Source: Spirochaetaceae bacterium
GTDB lineage: Bacteria > Spirochaetota > Spirochaetia > DSM-27196 > SLAA01
Assembly: GCA_003564775.1 (NCBI GenBank)
Contig: PXEI01000445.1
Location: 1 to 10,888 of the forward strand
Length of the DNA: 10,888 nucleotides
Direction of reading: 5' to 3'
Every line of letters begins with the position of its first letter. Positions within the stretch are counted from its first letter, which is position 1. The notes beneath the pieces were generated by a model. It saw only the letters and a program-made list of their open reading frames with translations. It did no database searches and was not told the DNA's origin. Positions 1 to 6,920 of the stretch are shown here, piece after piece. The translations under genes were made by a program, and so were the position numbers.

Positions 1-369
1 CGCATGATCCTGCCTATTAGTTACTTCATTGAGCGACCATTTCAGAACTGGACACGCACTACAGCCGAGATCCTGGGGACTGTTTTTCTTTACGTGGACT
101 ACACCGTTTCGGTAGATGTGCTTCGGGAGGAGCTGCATCGCATTCTGAAAGAAAGCAGGTACTGGGACGGAAAAGGTTGGGCGCTGCAGGTGACCGACTC
201 CACAGAGCGGGCGCTTGAGCTGCGCGCCCTTATGAGTGCGCCAAACTCTCCCGATGCATGGGAGCTGCGATGTGAGGTGCGCGAGAAGTTGTTAGCCTTT
301 ATTCAACGCGAATACCCTGAATCCCTTCCTCGTATACGTGCCGAGGCCCAAATGAGCGATTCTCGTTGA
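1..369 (+). CDS. MscS-family mechanosensitive ion channel, C-terminal part (5' end outside window)
   Basis: The reading frame is open from the left edge and gives 122 residues. They look like the cytoplasmic beta/alpha-beta end of an MscS-type small-conductance channel, which opens under membrane tension to release solutes on osmotic downshock. Visible cues are the PxxYFIExPFQNWTR segment, a GTVFLYVDYTV strand, an LRxEL helix, a WDG segment and a VREKLLAFIQREYPESLPR helix at the end. These match the long-loop MscS proteins that bacterial genomes annotate as mechanosensitive ion channel proteins. The membrane helices and pore-lining TM3 lie upstream of the window, so pore residues cannot be checked. 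The gene ends 34 bases before the acyl-CoA synthetase on the same strand, so the two may share a transcript. The ATG at position 4 is probably internal, not the start. Confidence 0.85.
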   Translation, partial: RMILPISYFIERPFQNWTRTTAEILGTVFLYVDYTVSVDVLREELHRILKESRYWDGKGWALQVTDSTERALELRALMSAPNSPDAWELRCEVREKLLAFIQREYPESLPRIRAEAQMSDSR

Positions 370-403
370 TTATTCCGGGTAACCGGCGTAGGATTAAAGG
401 TGT

Positions 404-2128
404 ATGAACAATTTACCAGAAACCATTCCGGCACTGATCGGAAACAGTATTAGCAATTATGGCGATAAGCCAGTCTTCTCGTATGTAGATGCAACCCCCA
501 TTTCTTTTGCAAAGCTTGGCAGGCTCATTACGCGAGTAGGCCTCCTGCTTGCCGAACATGGTGTGTTGCCGGGTGACCGCGTGGCCTTGCTGTCGGAGAA
601 CAGGCCGGAATGGCCGGTGGCATATCTTGGTATCGTGGGATATGGCGCGGTGGTTACCCCCATCCTGCCAGATTTTCACGAGAACGAGGTTGCAAACATC
701 ATTGAACACTCAGAGGCGAACTTGGTATTTGTTTCGCCACGACTCCGTTCAAAGTTTGACGGCGCTGCAACCCTGCTCAACGAACGGAGCACCGCGCCGA
801 CGTCGCTTGAAATTGAGAGTCTTTCCACAGAGAGTTCAGAAGAGGAGCCGAGTCCAGCTCCGAGCGCTCGCGAACCGGGGCCCGACGACTTAGCCGCCAT
901 CATTTACACATCTGGGACAACTGGAAGCTCAAAAGGCGTTATGCTGACACACCGGAATATCGTGTCGAATGTAATTGCGGCCTCACCGCTTGCCGATATA
1001 CGGCCTGGTGACTGCATGTTATCACTCTTGCCGCTGTCGCATTCTTACGAGTGCACCTTGGGGTGTTTGACGCCAGCGGCCGCAGGTGCTGCAGTGTACT
1101 ATCTGGATAAGCCGCCCTCACCGACGGTGCTCATGCCAGCCTTGGCGCAGGTGCGACCGCAGCAAATGTTGACGGTACCGCTGTTCATTGAAAAGATCTT
1201 TCGCAACAAGATACATCCACAGCTCACCGGTTCTGCAGTCAAACGCATGTTGTATGGCGTGGGGCCGGTGCGCAAGCTGCTTCACAAAGTTGCATGCAAG
1301 AAGCTGATGAAGAGTTTTGGTGGGCGCCTACGCTTCTTTGGCATAGGTGGCGCCGCGCTGGCTCCGGACGTTGAACAGTTCCTCCGCGACGGAGGCTTCC
1401 CCTATGCTATTGGGTATGGGCTCACTGAAACCGCGCCGCTTATTGCTGGCTCCTCGCCTGCCGACACTCATTACCGTGCCATAGGCCCTGCTATTGAGGG
1501 CACAGATGTGCGCATTGCCGAGACGGACTCCGAGAGTGGTGAGGGTGAGATTCAGGTGCGTGGCCCCAACGTGATGCGTGGGTACTTTAAAGATGACAAG
1601 CGCACCGCCGAGACCTTTACAGAAGACGGCTGGTTGCGCACCGGAGACCTGGGTTTCTTTGACAAACAGAAACGCCTCTATATCCGGGGCCGCATCAAGA
1701 ACATGCTGTTAGGTCCGAGTGGTGAGAACATTTACCCCGAGGAGATTGAGGCGGTCATAAACTCCAAACCTCTGGTAGCAGAGTCGCTGGTGTATCAGGC
1801 CGGGGGCAAGCTGGTTGCCAAAGTGCACCTCAACTACGAAGCAATGCTGGCCTATGCCGCCGACCAGGCTGAGGATCTGCGTGACAGTGTGGAGGAGTTA
1901 CTGGAACTTGCTCGTGAGCTCATGGAAAACACCGCCTCTGACCTTGAGGAGCGAAGATCCGAGGAAATGACCAGGCTTCATGAGATTGCCTCTGGTTTTC
2001 TTGAGGACCTCAAGCTGCGGGTGAACCAGGAACTCAACACGTTCTCACGCATTGCCGAGTTTGTTGAACAGCGTGAGCCGTTTGAGAAGACTCCTACCAT
2101 GAAGATCAAGCGCTATCTCTACGTGTAG
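404..2128 (+). CDS. AMP-forming acyl-CoA synthetase (long-chain fatty acid type), with helical insertion in the C-terminal domain
   Basis: This 574-residue protein belongs to the ANL adenylating family. Such enzymes activate a carboxylic acid with ATP to an acyl-adenylate and then pass it to CoA. The ATP-binding P-loop YTSGTTGSSKG is at residues 168-178, YGLTET at 338-343, the ribose-binding Asp in TGDLG at about 413-417, and the hinge segment GRIKNMLLGPSGENIYPEEIE around 429-449. The catalytic lysine is probably K567 in TMKIKR. The hinge resembles long-chain fatty acyl-CoA ligases (COG1022), so a fatty acid is the likely substrate, but chain length cannot be read from sequence. Oddly, residues about 480-545 form a charged, Glu/Leu-rich helical or coiled-coil stretch inserted in the mobile C-terminal domain. 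The start is preceded by an AAAGG stretch at 396-400, rather close to the ATG. The TtcA-like gene follows after 14 bases. Confidence 0.93.
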   Translation: MNNLPETIPALIGNSISNYGDKPVFSYVDATPISFAKLGRLITRVGLLLAEHGVLPGDRVALLSENRPEWPVAYLGIVGYGAVVTPILPDFHENEVANIIEHSEANLVFVSPRLRSKFDGAATLLNERSTAPTSLEIESLSTESSEEEPSPAPSAREPGPDDLAAIIYTSGTTGSSKGVMLTHRNIVSNVIAASPLADIRPGDCMLSLLPLSHSYECTLGCLTPAAAGAAVYYLDKPPSPTVLMPALAQVRPQQMLTVPLFIEKIFRNKIHPQLTGSAVKRMLYGVGPVRKLLHKVACKKLMKSFGGRLRFFGIGGAALAPDVEQFLRDGGFPYAIGYGLTETAPLIAGSSPADTHYRAIGPAIEGTDVRIAETDSESGEGEIQVRGPNVMRGYFKDDKRTAETFTEDGWLRTGDLGFFDKQKRLYIRGRIKNMLLGPSGENIYPEEIEAVINSKPLVAESLVYQAGGKLVAKVHLNYEAMLAYAADQAEDLRDSVEELLELARELMENTASDLEERRSEEMTRLHEIASGFLEDLKLRVNQELNTFSRIAEFVEQREPFEKTPTMKIKRYLYV

Positions 2129-2142
2129 TTGTTCGTGTCTGA

Positions 2143-3051
2143 ATGAGTGATCTCAGCAAACTTCTCAGCAAGCGCATTGACAAGGCCTTGTTTGACTACA
2201 ACATGATACGTGAGGGGGATCGAGTCCTGCTTGGCCTATCCGGCGGCAAGGACTCGCTGAGTCTGGCCTACCACCTCTCACGAAAGCAGAAGCACTTTCC
2301 GGTCCGCTTTGAGCTCACCGCCGTGCATGTTCGTACCGAGTTTTCCAACCCTGCAACCTTGGCTCAGGTCTCGGACGTGTGTCGTGAATGGGACCTTCCC
2401 TTGGTCGAGATTCCTATGGAGCTTGAAAGGCGTATACATCCGGGCCAGCGCATGAACTGTTTCTGGTGCTCCAAACAACGGCGGGTTGAGCTCATGCGAT
2501 ACGCGGGCGCTCATGGGTTTCAACGAATTGCCCTGGGGCACCATATGGACGACATTCTTGAGACCTTTTTCATGAACATGACCCATAAGGGCGAACTCTC
2601 CACCATGTTACCGGTCTTGACCCTTGATAACTACGACCAGACCATTATTCGGCCACTAGCCTGGCTGAGTGAGGAGCACATCCTGGCCTTTGCCGAGGAA
2701 ATGGGCTTCACGGCATTTACCTGCCGCTGCGGGTTCGACACCACCTCAAAGCGGAGGAACATGCGTTCCGCGCTTGAATACCTGGTGGCGCAGGAGGGCT
2801 CCGGCGCCAGGGAACGACTTTTTGAGGCGCTCCATACCCCTAAGCTGCGCTATCTTATTCGGCGGAGTGAGGACTCGGATGACGACGTGGGGCGAGGATT
2901 TGAGGCTCAGCACGCAAGCTCCCTTACTCAGGCGCCGGTGTATGGTGGGCGGAAGGCTGGGTCTGGTGAACCGAATGTAACTGGACCTACTGCGGGGGAG
3001 AGCTTTTCCTTCGGCGATGGTCACGCAGATTCAGACTCACCGACAGAATGA
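2143..3051 (+). CDS. TtcA-like PP-loop ATPase, probable tRNA 2-thiocytidine biosynthesis protein
   Basis: This is a 302-residue N-type ATP pyrophosphatase. The PP-loop SGGKDS is at residues 33-38, a CxxC pair (CFWC) at 106-109 is followed by a basic KQRR, GHHMDD is at 132-137 and CRC at 194-196. That layout is the TtcA arrangement, in which three cysteines hold a 4Fe-4S cluster and ATP activates a tRNA cytidine (C32 in known TtcA) for sulfur insertion. The third cluster cysteine would be C194 or C196. It differs in detail from classical TtcA, so the exact tRNA substrate is uncertain. The core ends near residue 240. The last ~60 residues are polar, Ser/Gly/Asp-rich and probably disordered, and their DNA overlaps the DUF2784-like gene on the other strand. 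No good ribosome binding site precedes the ATG, which lies 14 bases after the synthetase stop, so translation may be coupled. Confidence 0.87.
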   Translation: MSDLSKLLSKRIDKALFDYNMIREGDRVLLGLSGGKDSLSLAYHLSRKQKHFPVRFELTAVHVRTEFSNPATLAQVSDVCREWDLPLVEIPMELERRIHPGQRMNCFWCSKQRRVELMRYAGAHGFQRIALGHHMDDILETFFMNMTHKGELSTMLPVLTLDNYDQTIIRPLAWLSEEHILAFAEEMGFTAFTCRCGFDTTSKRRNMRSALEYLVAQEGSGARERLFEALHTPKLRYLIRRSEDSDDDVGRGFEAQHASSLTQAPVYGGRKAGSGEPNVTGPTAGESFSFGDGHADSDSPTE

Positions 3052-3379
3052 GCGACAGAGCAAAAGTGGCGCCCACCAGGATGTCAACGGTTCCGGCCGA
3101 CAACGACAGTCCAAGTACGCGCTGGAACAGATACTGGATATAGCTTCGTGGGAGTGACCGTTCGCCAAGGGCCTGAAGCACCTGCCAGTGCCACTCGGTC
3201 AGTGGGCAGAACCCCAACCCGTAGCGCAAACCAAGCCCAAACCAGGACAATGCAGTGAGCAGAAGGGCCACGAGGTTGGCCTTTCTCAGTCTTGGGAAGA
3301 GAAACCCGGTAATGCTGAACAGCACAAAAGCAGTGTGAAACACCACGAAGAACAGGTCCGCAGCCCGCAACATCCACAT
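2987..3379 (-). CDS. Small integral membrane protein of the DUF2784 type
   Basis: This 130-residue protein is mostly hydrophobic, with likely membrane helices near residues 5-28, 34-54 and 97-117 and a weaker one around 80-95. The family cue is FCPLTEWHWQ at 57-66, which matches the CPLT motif of DUF2784 proteins, along with an N-terminal RAADLFFVVFHTAFVLF segment resembling the ADxxVxxHxxFVxF pattern. Length fits the family (about 120-130 residues). Its function is unknown. The ATG at 3379 is preceded on the minus strand by AAGGTAGG about ten bases upstream. The tail is very basic (DHRRRK), consistent with a cytoplasmic C-terminus. Its 3' end overlaps the TtcA-like gene by 65 bases in the opposite direction, and it diverges from the GNAT gene across about 73 bases. 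Confidence 0.72.
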   Translation of the reverse strand: MWMLRAADLFFVVFHTAFVLFSITGFLFPRLRKANLVALLLTALSWFGLGLRYGLGFCPLTEWHWQVLQALGERSLPRSYIQYLFQRVLGLSLSAGTVDILVGATFALSLILSVSLNLRDHRRRKSSPPQ

Positions 3380-3395
3380 ATCTCATGAGCCTACC

Positions 3396-3424
3396 TTGAC
3401 CCCAGCCTGACGCGCAAGTATCGT
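3396..3424 (+). promoter_or_regulatory. Putative sigma70-type promoter for the GNAT gene
   Basis: TTGACC at 3396-3401 (five of six bases of the -35 consensus) lies 17 bases before TATCGT at 3419-3424 (four of six of the -10 consensus). Transcription would start near 3431, leaving a leader of about 20 bases with the AGGAG ribosome binding site. It sits in the intergenic region between the divergent DUF2784-like and GNAT genes. It is read by eye only. Confidence 0.5.
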
Positions 3425-3452
3425 AGCCAGACAAACCTAACAGGAGCGTGTT

Positions 3453-3947
3453 GTGCACCCGGACCTTAGCGAACCCAAGACCGATGTTGTGATCCGCGAC
3501 GCTAAACCTTCGGATACTTCAGCCATATATGCGCTCATTCTTGAGCTGGCCGAGTACGAAGAGGCAGTAGAACGTGTCGAGAATACCGAGGAACGGTTGC
3601 GCAATGACGGGTTTGGCGACGACCCAATGTTTCACTGCTTTGTTGCCGAGGAAGGCTCCACCATTGTCGGAATTGCCTTGTGTTATTTCCGCTACTCGAC
3701 ATGGAAGGGACGCTATCTTTACCTTGAGGACCTCATTGTTACCGAATCTCGGCGGGGCAAGGGCCTGGGTAAGTTGCTGCTGAAGCGATGTATTGAGCAT
3801 GCGGAAAATACCGGGAGCCGGTTATTGACCTGGCAGGTGCTGGAATGGAATGCGAGCGCAATTGAGTTCTACAAAGCAGTTGGTGCCGAGCTGCAACCGG
3901 AATGGGTCAACTGTGTGCTTTCATCCGAGAAATTCGGTCGGCAGTAG
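3453..3947 (+). CDS. GNAT-family N-acetyltransferase, related to spermidine/spermine (diamine) acetyltransferases
   Basis: This is a 164-residue single-domain GNAT enzyme that transfers acetyl from acetyl-CoA to an amine. The acetyl-CoA pyrophosphate loop RGKGLG is at residues 101-106, preceded by the beta-strand segment YLEDLIVTESR. WQVLEWNASAIEFYKAVGAE at about 127-146 carries the usual acid/base tyrosine, Y140. The combination STWKGRYLYLEDL, WQVLxWN and the closing EWVN is typical of the SSAT-like branch (diamine, spermidine or thialysine acetyltransferases). A small polyamine-like amine is therefore a reasonable substrate, though binding residues cannot prove it. I chose the GTG start at 3453 because AGGAG at 3442-3446 lies six bases upstream and the frame is short of other good starts. 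It is followed after 50 bases by the antiporter gene and may share its promoter with that unit. Confidence 0.88.
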   Translation: MHPDLSEPKTDVVIRDAKPSDTSAIYALILELAEYEEAVERVENTEERLRNDGFGDDPMFHCFVAEEGSTIVGIALCYFRYSTWKGRYLYLEDLIVTESRRGKGLGKLLLKRCIEHAENTGSRLLTWQVLEWNASAIEFYKAVGAELQPEWVNCVLSSEKFGRQ

Positions 3948-3997
3948 TGTCGAGCTGCCGTGGTATGTGTTAGGCTTGCTCCAAGGATAACAATACA

Positions 3998-5293
3998 ATG
4001 AACTCTGAAGTCTTTACTGGCTTTTTTCGGAGCATCACCTCGTCGCATGCGCTTGCTGCTATAGGAGTTCTGCTCATTGGGGGGTACCTGCTTGGTAAGT
4101 TGTCAGGCCGACTACGACTCCCCGAGATTACTGGATTTATACTGGCTGGTTTGCTTCTGGGCCCGGGCGGCTTTGATGTTCTACCGCACTTGCTGGAACC
4201 GGCTTTCCAGATACTCAGCCAGGCGGCTTTGGCACTTATTGCCTTTACTATTGGTGCCGAGTTTCATTGGCCTAAACTCAAGCGCATTGGGTTACAGGTA
4301 GCGGTTATTGGCCTCATTGAGGTGGCTGCCTCTTTTGCCCTGGTTGCCGGGGTTATGCGGCTCTTAGGTTTACCCTTGCCGTTTGCTCTCATTCTGGGTG
4401 CTATTGCCTCGGCTACCGCACCGGCTGCGACCGTGGCCATTGTACAGTCGCTCCGAGCTCGGGGCCGCTATATCGATATTCTTTACGGTCTGGTTGCCTT
4501 GGACGACGCCGGGGCGGTCATGATATTTGCCGTAGCTTTTGCTGTTGCTGGAAGTATGCTTGCTCCCGGTGCCGGGCCGGGTGCCGGTGAACTGGTGCTC
4601 CATGCCGGGCTTGAGATTGGTATATCATTGCTCGGGGGACTGTTCCTGGGAGCCATAATCTACTGGGTAGCTCACCGGCGGCCGGACTCAAACGAGGCAC
4701 TCATTTTTGCTTTGGGTGTCGTGTTGTTGCTTGCCGGTCTTGCTCAGGGGCTTGGCTACTCTCTGATTCTTGGGAGCATGGCTGGAGGCGCGGCCTACGT
4801 GAATCTGGTTGGAGGCGACCAGCGACTGTTTCGTCGCATAGAGCCAATTACCCCTCCGTTGTATGCATTGTTCTTTGTCATTGCGGGTGCCGAGCTGCAA
4901 CCCCTGGTTCTACTACAGCCGGAAATCTTGCTGCTGGGCCTAGGGTATGTCGGTGCCCGGGCTGTGTCAAAGTACGGCGGGGTGTTTGTAGGGGGTGCGC
5001 TCACCGGGGTAGAGCCGCGAATCCGCAACTACCTGGGCCTGAGCATGCTCCCGCAAGCTGGTGTGGCCTTGGGTCTTGTGCTTCTTGTTCGAACATCGCC
5101 GCTGGTTGCCGCTTTGCCACCGGAACAACAACTGCATATTGGGGCCTTGGTAAATGTGGTACTCTTCTCGGTACTGATAAGTGAGTTGGTGGGGCCGCCC
5201 ATCTCGCGTTTTGCCATCATTCGTGGCAACGATATGGAGGATACATGGAGCTCTTCGAAGTCATCGACCCGCTCTGCTGCTCGGTCGCGTTAA
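3998..5293 (+). CDS. CPA-family monovalent cation/proton antiporter, membrane domain only
   Basis: This is a 431-residue protein with about a dozen hydrophobic segments, of the sodium/hydrogen exchanger (CPA2-like) type. It would exchange Na+ or K+ for H+ across the inner membrane. The family opening LPEITGFILAGLLLGPGG is at residues 41-58. The discontinuous-helix stretch SATAPAATVA is at 138-147, and the paired acidic site ALDDAGAV at 167-174 (D169, D170) corresponds to the cation/proton-binding aspartates. In helix 10, R321 and K325 sit where positive residues are expected. Unlike KefB/KefC there is no RCK/TrkA-N domain. The chain ends soon after the last helix in a Ser/Arg-rich tail encoded in the overlap with the next gene. 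AAGGAT at 3983-3988 is the probable ribosome binding site. Which ion it carries cannot be told. Confidence 0.92.
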   Translation: MNSEVFTGFFRSITSSHALAAIGVLLIGGYLLGKLSGRLRLPEITGFILAGLLLGPGGFDVLPHLLEPAFQILSQAALALIAFTIGAEFHWPKLKRIGLQVAVIGLIEVAASFALVAGVMRLLGLPLPFALILGAIASATAPAATVAIVQSLRARGRYIDILYGLVALDDAGAVMIFAVAFAVAGSMLAPGAGPGAGELVLHAGLEIGISLLGGLFLGAIIYWVAHRRPDSNEALIFALGVVLLLAGLAQGLGYSLILGSMAGGAAYVNLVGGDQRLFRRIEPITPPLYALFFVIAGAELQPLVLLQPEILLLGLGYVGARAVSKYGGVFVGGALTGVEPRIRNYLGLSMLPQAGVALGLVLLVRTSPLVAALPPEQQLHIGALVNVVLFSVLISELVGPPISRFAIIRGNDMEDTWSSSKSSTRSAARSR

Positions 5294-6081
5294 AATCACG
5301 AGACAAAGCCGGGCTGCTGCGCGAGCTGGCGCGGCTTGCGCTGCAAAGCCCGCGTCTTGAGGGCATTAGCGAGGACGAGCTGGTAGCTCATCTGGCGGCA
5401 CGTGAGGCAGGAGGTTCTACAGCGTACGGCGACGGGGTAGCAATACCCCATGCCCGGATCGAGGGTTTGTCTGATTTTGTGGTCGTCATTGGCGTAGCAC
5501 CGCGTGGAGTGAGCTTTGACGCGCTGGACGGAAAAAAAGTCCGAATTTTTACGACAATTCTGGGGCCAGCCGAGCGACCGCAGGAGTACCTCAAGTTACT
5601 GGCCTCAATCTCTAGCCTGCTGGTCAACACTCGTTTACGCCGCGAGCTCCTGCGTGCACGCAGCCCGGAGTCTATTCGTGAAACATGTGTTCGGTGGAGT
5701 AGGGCCGGGATGCCGTCCGGAGCTGGCGGTGCCGCACCGCAGGGTGAGTCGCTGCTGACGGTGGTGCTGTATGAACAGAGCTTCCTGTATCCTTTGCTTG
5801 AGTTCTTTGTTGAGAGCGGGATTGAGGGAGCCACAATTCTAGACTCGCACGGAATGAACGAGTATATTTCTCAGGTGCCGTTATACGCGGAGATGATCCA
5901 GTTCATGAGTTCCCGAAAGAGCCGCAGCAAGACCATTCTTGCCCTGGTGCCGGAGTCACGGGTCGACAGCCTTTTGACCGGCATTGAAGAGATCACCGGC
6001 AATCTTGACCAGGTCGAGGGTGCGGTGGTGTATGTGCAGGATTTGCGGCGCGTTCGCGGCACTATGAAAATGCTGGAATAA
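5245..6081 (+). CDS. PTS EIIA (fructose/PtsN type) domain fused to a PII/CutA-like domain; probable regulator of the antiporter
   Basis: The protein has 278 residues and two domains. Residues 1-150 are an EIIA domain of the fructose/nitrogen PTS class. The phosphoacceptor is probably H69 in GDGVAIPHARI, and GVSFDALDGKKVRIFTTILGP is the usual following strand pair. A Gly/Ala/Pro-rich linker covers 152-167. Residues 169-278 match the ferredoxin-like fold of PII proteins: LLTVVLYE, a helix, SGIEGATILDSHGM at 191-204, a loop at 205-228, KTILALVPESRVDSLLTGIEE and a final GAVVYVQDLRRVRG strand. The canonical T-loop uridylylation site is not evident. The ATG is inside the antiporter gene (49-base overlap) with GGAGG at 5236-5240, suggesting coupled translation and a joint role. 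I infer that it reads PTS phosphorylation and perhaps a nucleotide or ion signal to set antiporter activity. There is no EIIB or EIIC nearby, so sugar transport is unlikely. Confidence 0.85.
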   Translation: MELFEVIDPLCCSVALKSRDKAGLLRELARLALQSPRLEGISEDELVAHLAAREAGGSTAYGDGVAIPHARIEGLSDFVVVIGVAPRGVSFDALDGKKVRIFTTILGPAERPQEYLKLLASISSLLVNTRLRRELLRARSPESIRETCVRWSRAGMPSGAGGAAPQGESLLTVVLYEQSFLYPLLEFFVESGIEGATILDSHGMNEYISQVPLYAEMIQFMSSRKSRSKTILALVPESRVDSLLTGIEEITGNLDQVEGAVVYVQDLRRVRGTMKMLE

Positions 6082-6093
6082 GCGGAGTACACC

Positions 6094-6900
6094 ATGCGAT
6101 ATGAGTTTCACGATAGCTCGGCCCTGCAGTTGGCCGAGTTGATTCAAGGTGCACTGGTCTCGGTGCAGCAGGACAGCGCCCGTGTTCTTGAGTTCTACTC
6201 CGAGGAGACCAAGGCAACGGTGGATGCGCGGACCACTAGTTTATCAAAGGTCGAAAGCGTACTGCATGCATGTCTTTTGGGTATGATATTTGTGGGCCAG
6301 CACCTTACCGACCGGGAGTGGTGGGTGCGGAGCATGGGGACTGCACCTGACGACGACCATATAGAAGCATATGTCAGCCGCTACACCGAGTTCACCAAGA
6401 TTGGTCTCATTCAGGCCACATTCTCCAGCATCGAGTCCAGTATCCGACTGGTTTTGCGAAATCTGGCGCCTGATACCTACAAGAGGCTCAGGGTCGATTT
6501 CCGCCACATTTGCTACTACCTCATTGATGAGTTCATGCGCGACGAGCGGCAACACTATCGTGCGGTGACCGACATCATGCGCCTTATTCGCAACACGGTG
6601 CACAATAACGGCGTCTTCTCTCCCAAGAGCGGGCGGGATGTACGCATTTGGTACCGGGATCAGATCTATGCGTTCGAGGCTGAAAAAGTTGTGAACTTTG
6701 CCGACTGGGAGTTGCTGCTCCAGATCATTGCGGACTTCAGCGAGTTCATTTCCAGGGTCATGACGCAGCCGATCATTACGGAGCTGGAGCATATTGAGGA
6801 TCCAATGATCTCACAGCTTGCGGATGGAGATCTAAGCGAAGACTCGACCGAAGCCACACCTGAAGATCAAACCGAAGAAACGACGGAAGGACCCCTGTAA
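6094..6900 (+). CDS. Helical protein of unknown function with HEPN-like RN-x2-H motif
   Basis: I do not recognise this 268-residue protein by family name. It appears mostly alpha-helical and soluble, with no signal peptide. Residues 106-122 (IQATFSSIESSIRLVLR) and 161-173 (IMRLIRNTVHNNG) resemble the two conserved helices of HEPN domains: a helix with a conserved Glu (E114), then an Arg-Asn...His helix (R166, N167, H170). In RNase-type HEPN proteins the R-x4-6-H motif forms the active site. Here the spacing from R166 to H170 is three residues, or six if R163 is used, so catalytic activity is doubtful. The last ~25 residues are acidic and Thr/Glu-rich, probably disordered. The gene starts 12 bases after the EIIA-PII gene, with CGGAG at 6083-6087 as ribosome binding site, so it belongs to the antiporter operon. 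Its role there is unknown. Confidence 0.7.
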   Translation: MRYEFHDSSALQLAELIQGALVSVQQDSARVLEFYSEETKATVDARTTSLSKVESVLHACLLGMIFVGQHLTDREWWVRSMGTAPDDDHIEAYVSRYTEFTKIGLIQATFSSIESSIRLVLRNLAPDTYKRLRVDFRHICYYLIDEFMRDERQHYRAVTDIMRLIRNTVHNNGVFSPKSGRDVRIWYRDQIYAFEAEKVVNFADWELLLQIIADFSEFISRVMTQPIITELEHIEDPMISQLADGDLSEDSTEATPEDQTEETTEGPL

Positions 6901-6920
6901 CCTGCTTTACTGAGCTGGCC

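Noticed and set aside
371..403. CCGGGTAACCGG between the channel and acyl-CoA synthetase genes
   Set aside because: The palindrome is short and imperfect, with no T-run; not supported as a terminator or operator.
3084..3458. Minus-strand frame of 124 codons overlapping the DUF2784-like gene
   Set aside because: It is in another frame of the same strand, and the DUF2784-like frame has membrane helices and the CPLT motif.
5388..5834. Open frame of 148 codons on the minus strand inside the EIIA-PII gene
   Set aside because: It is antisense to a clearly recognisable EIIA domain; its Ser/Arg/Pro-rich translation is typical of a shadow frame.
6244..6792. Open frame of 182 codons on the minus strand inside the HEPN-like gene
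   Set aside because: It lies fully within a plus-strand gene that has a ribosome binding site and operon context, and its translation lacks domain or signal features.
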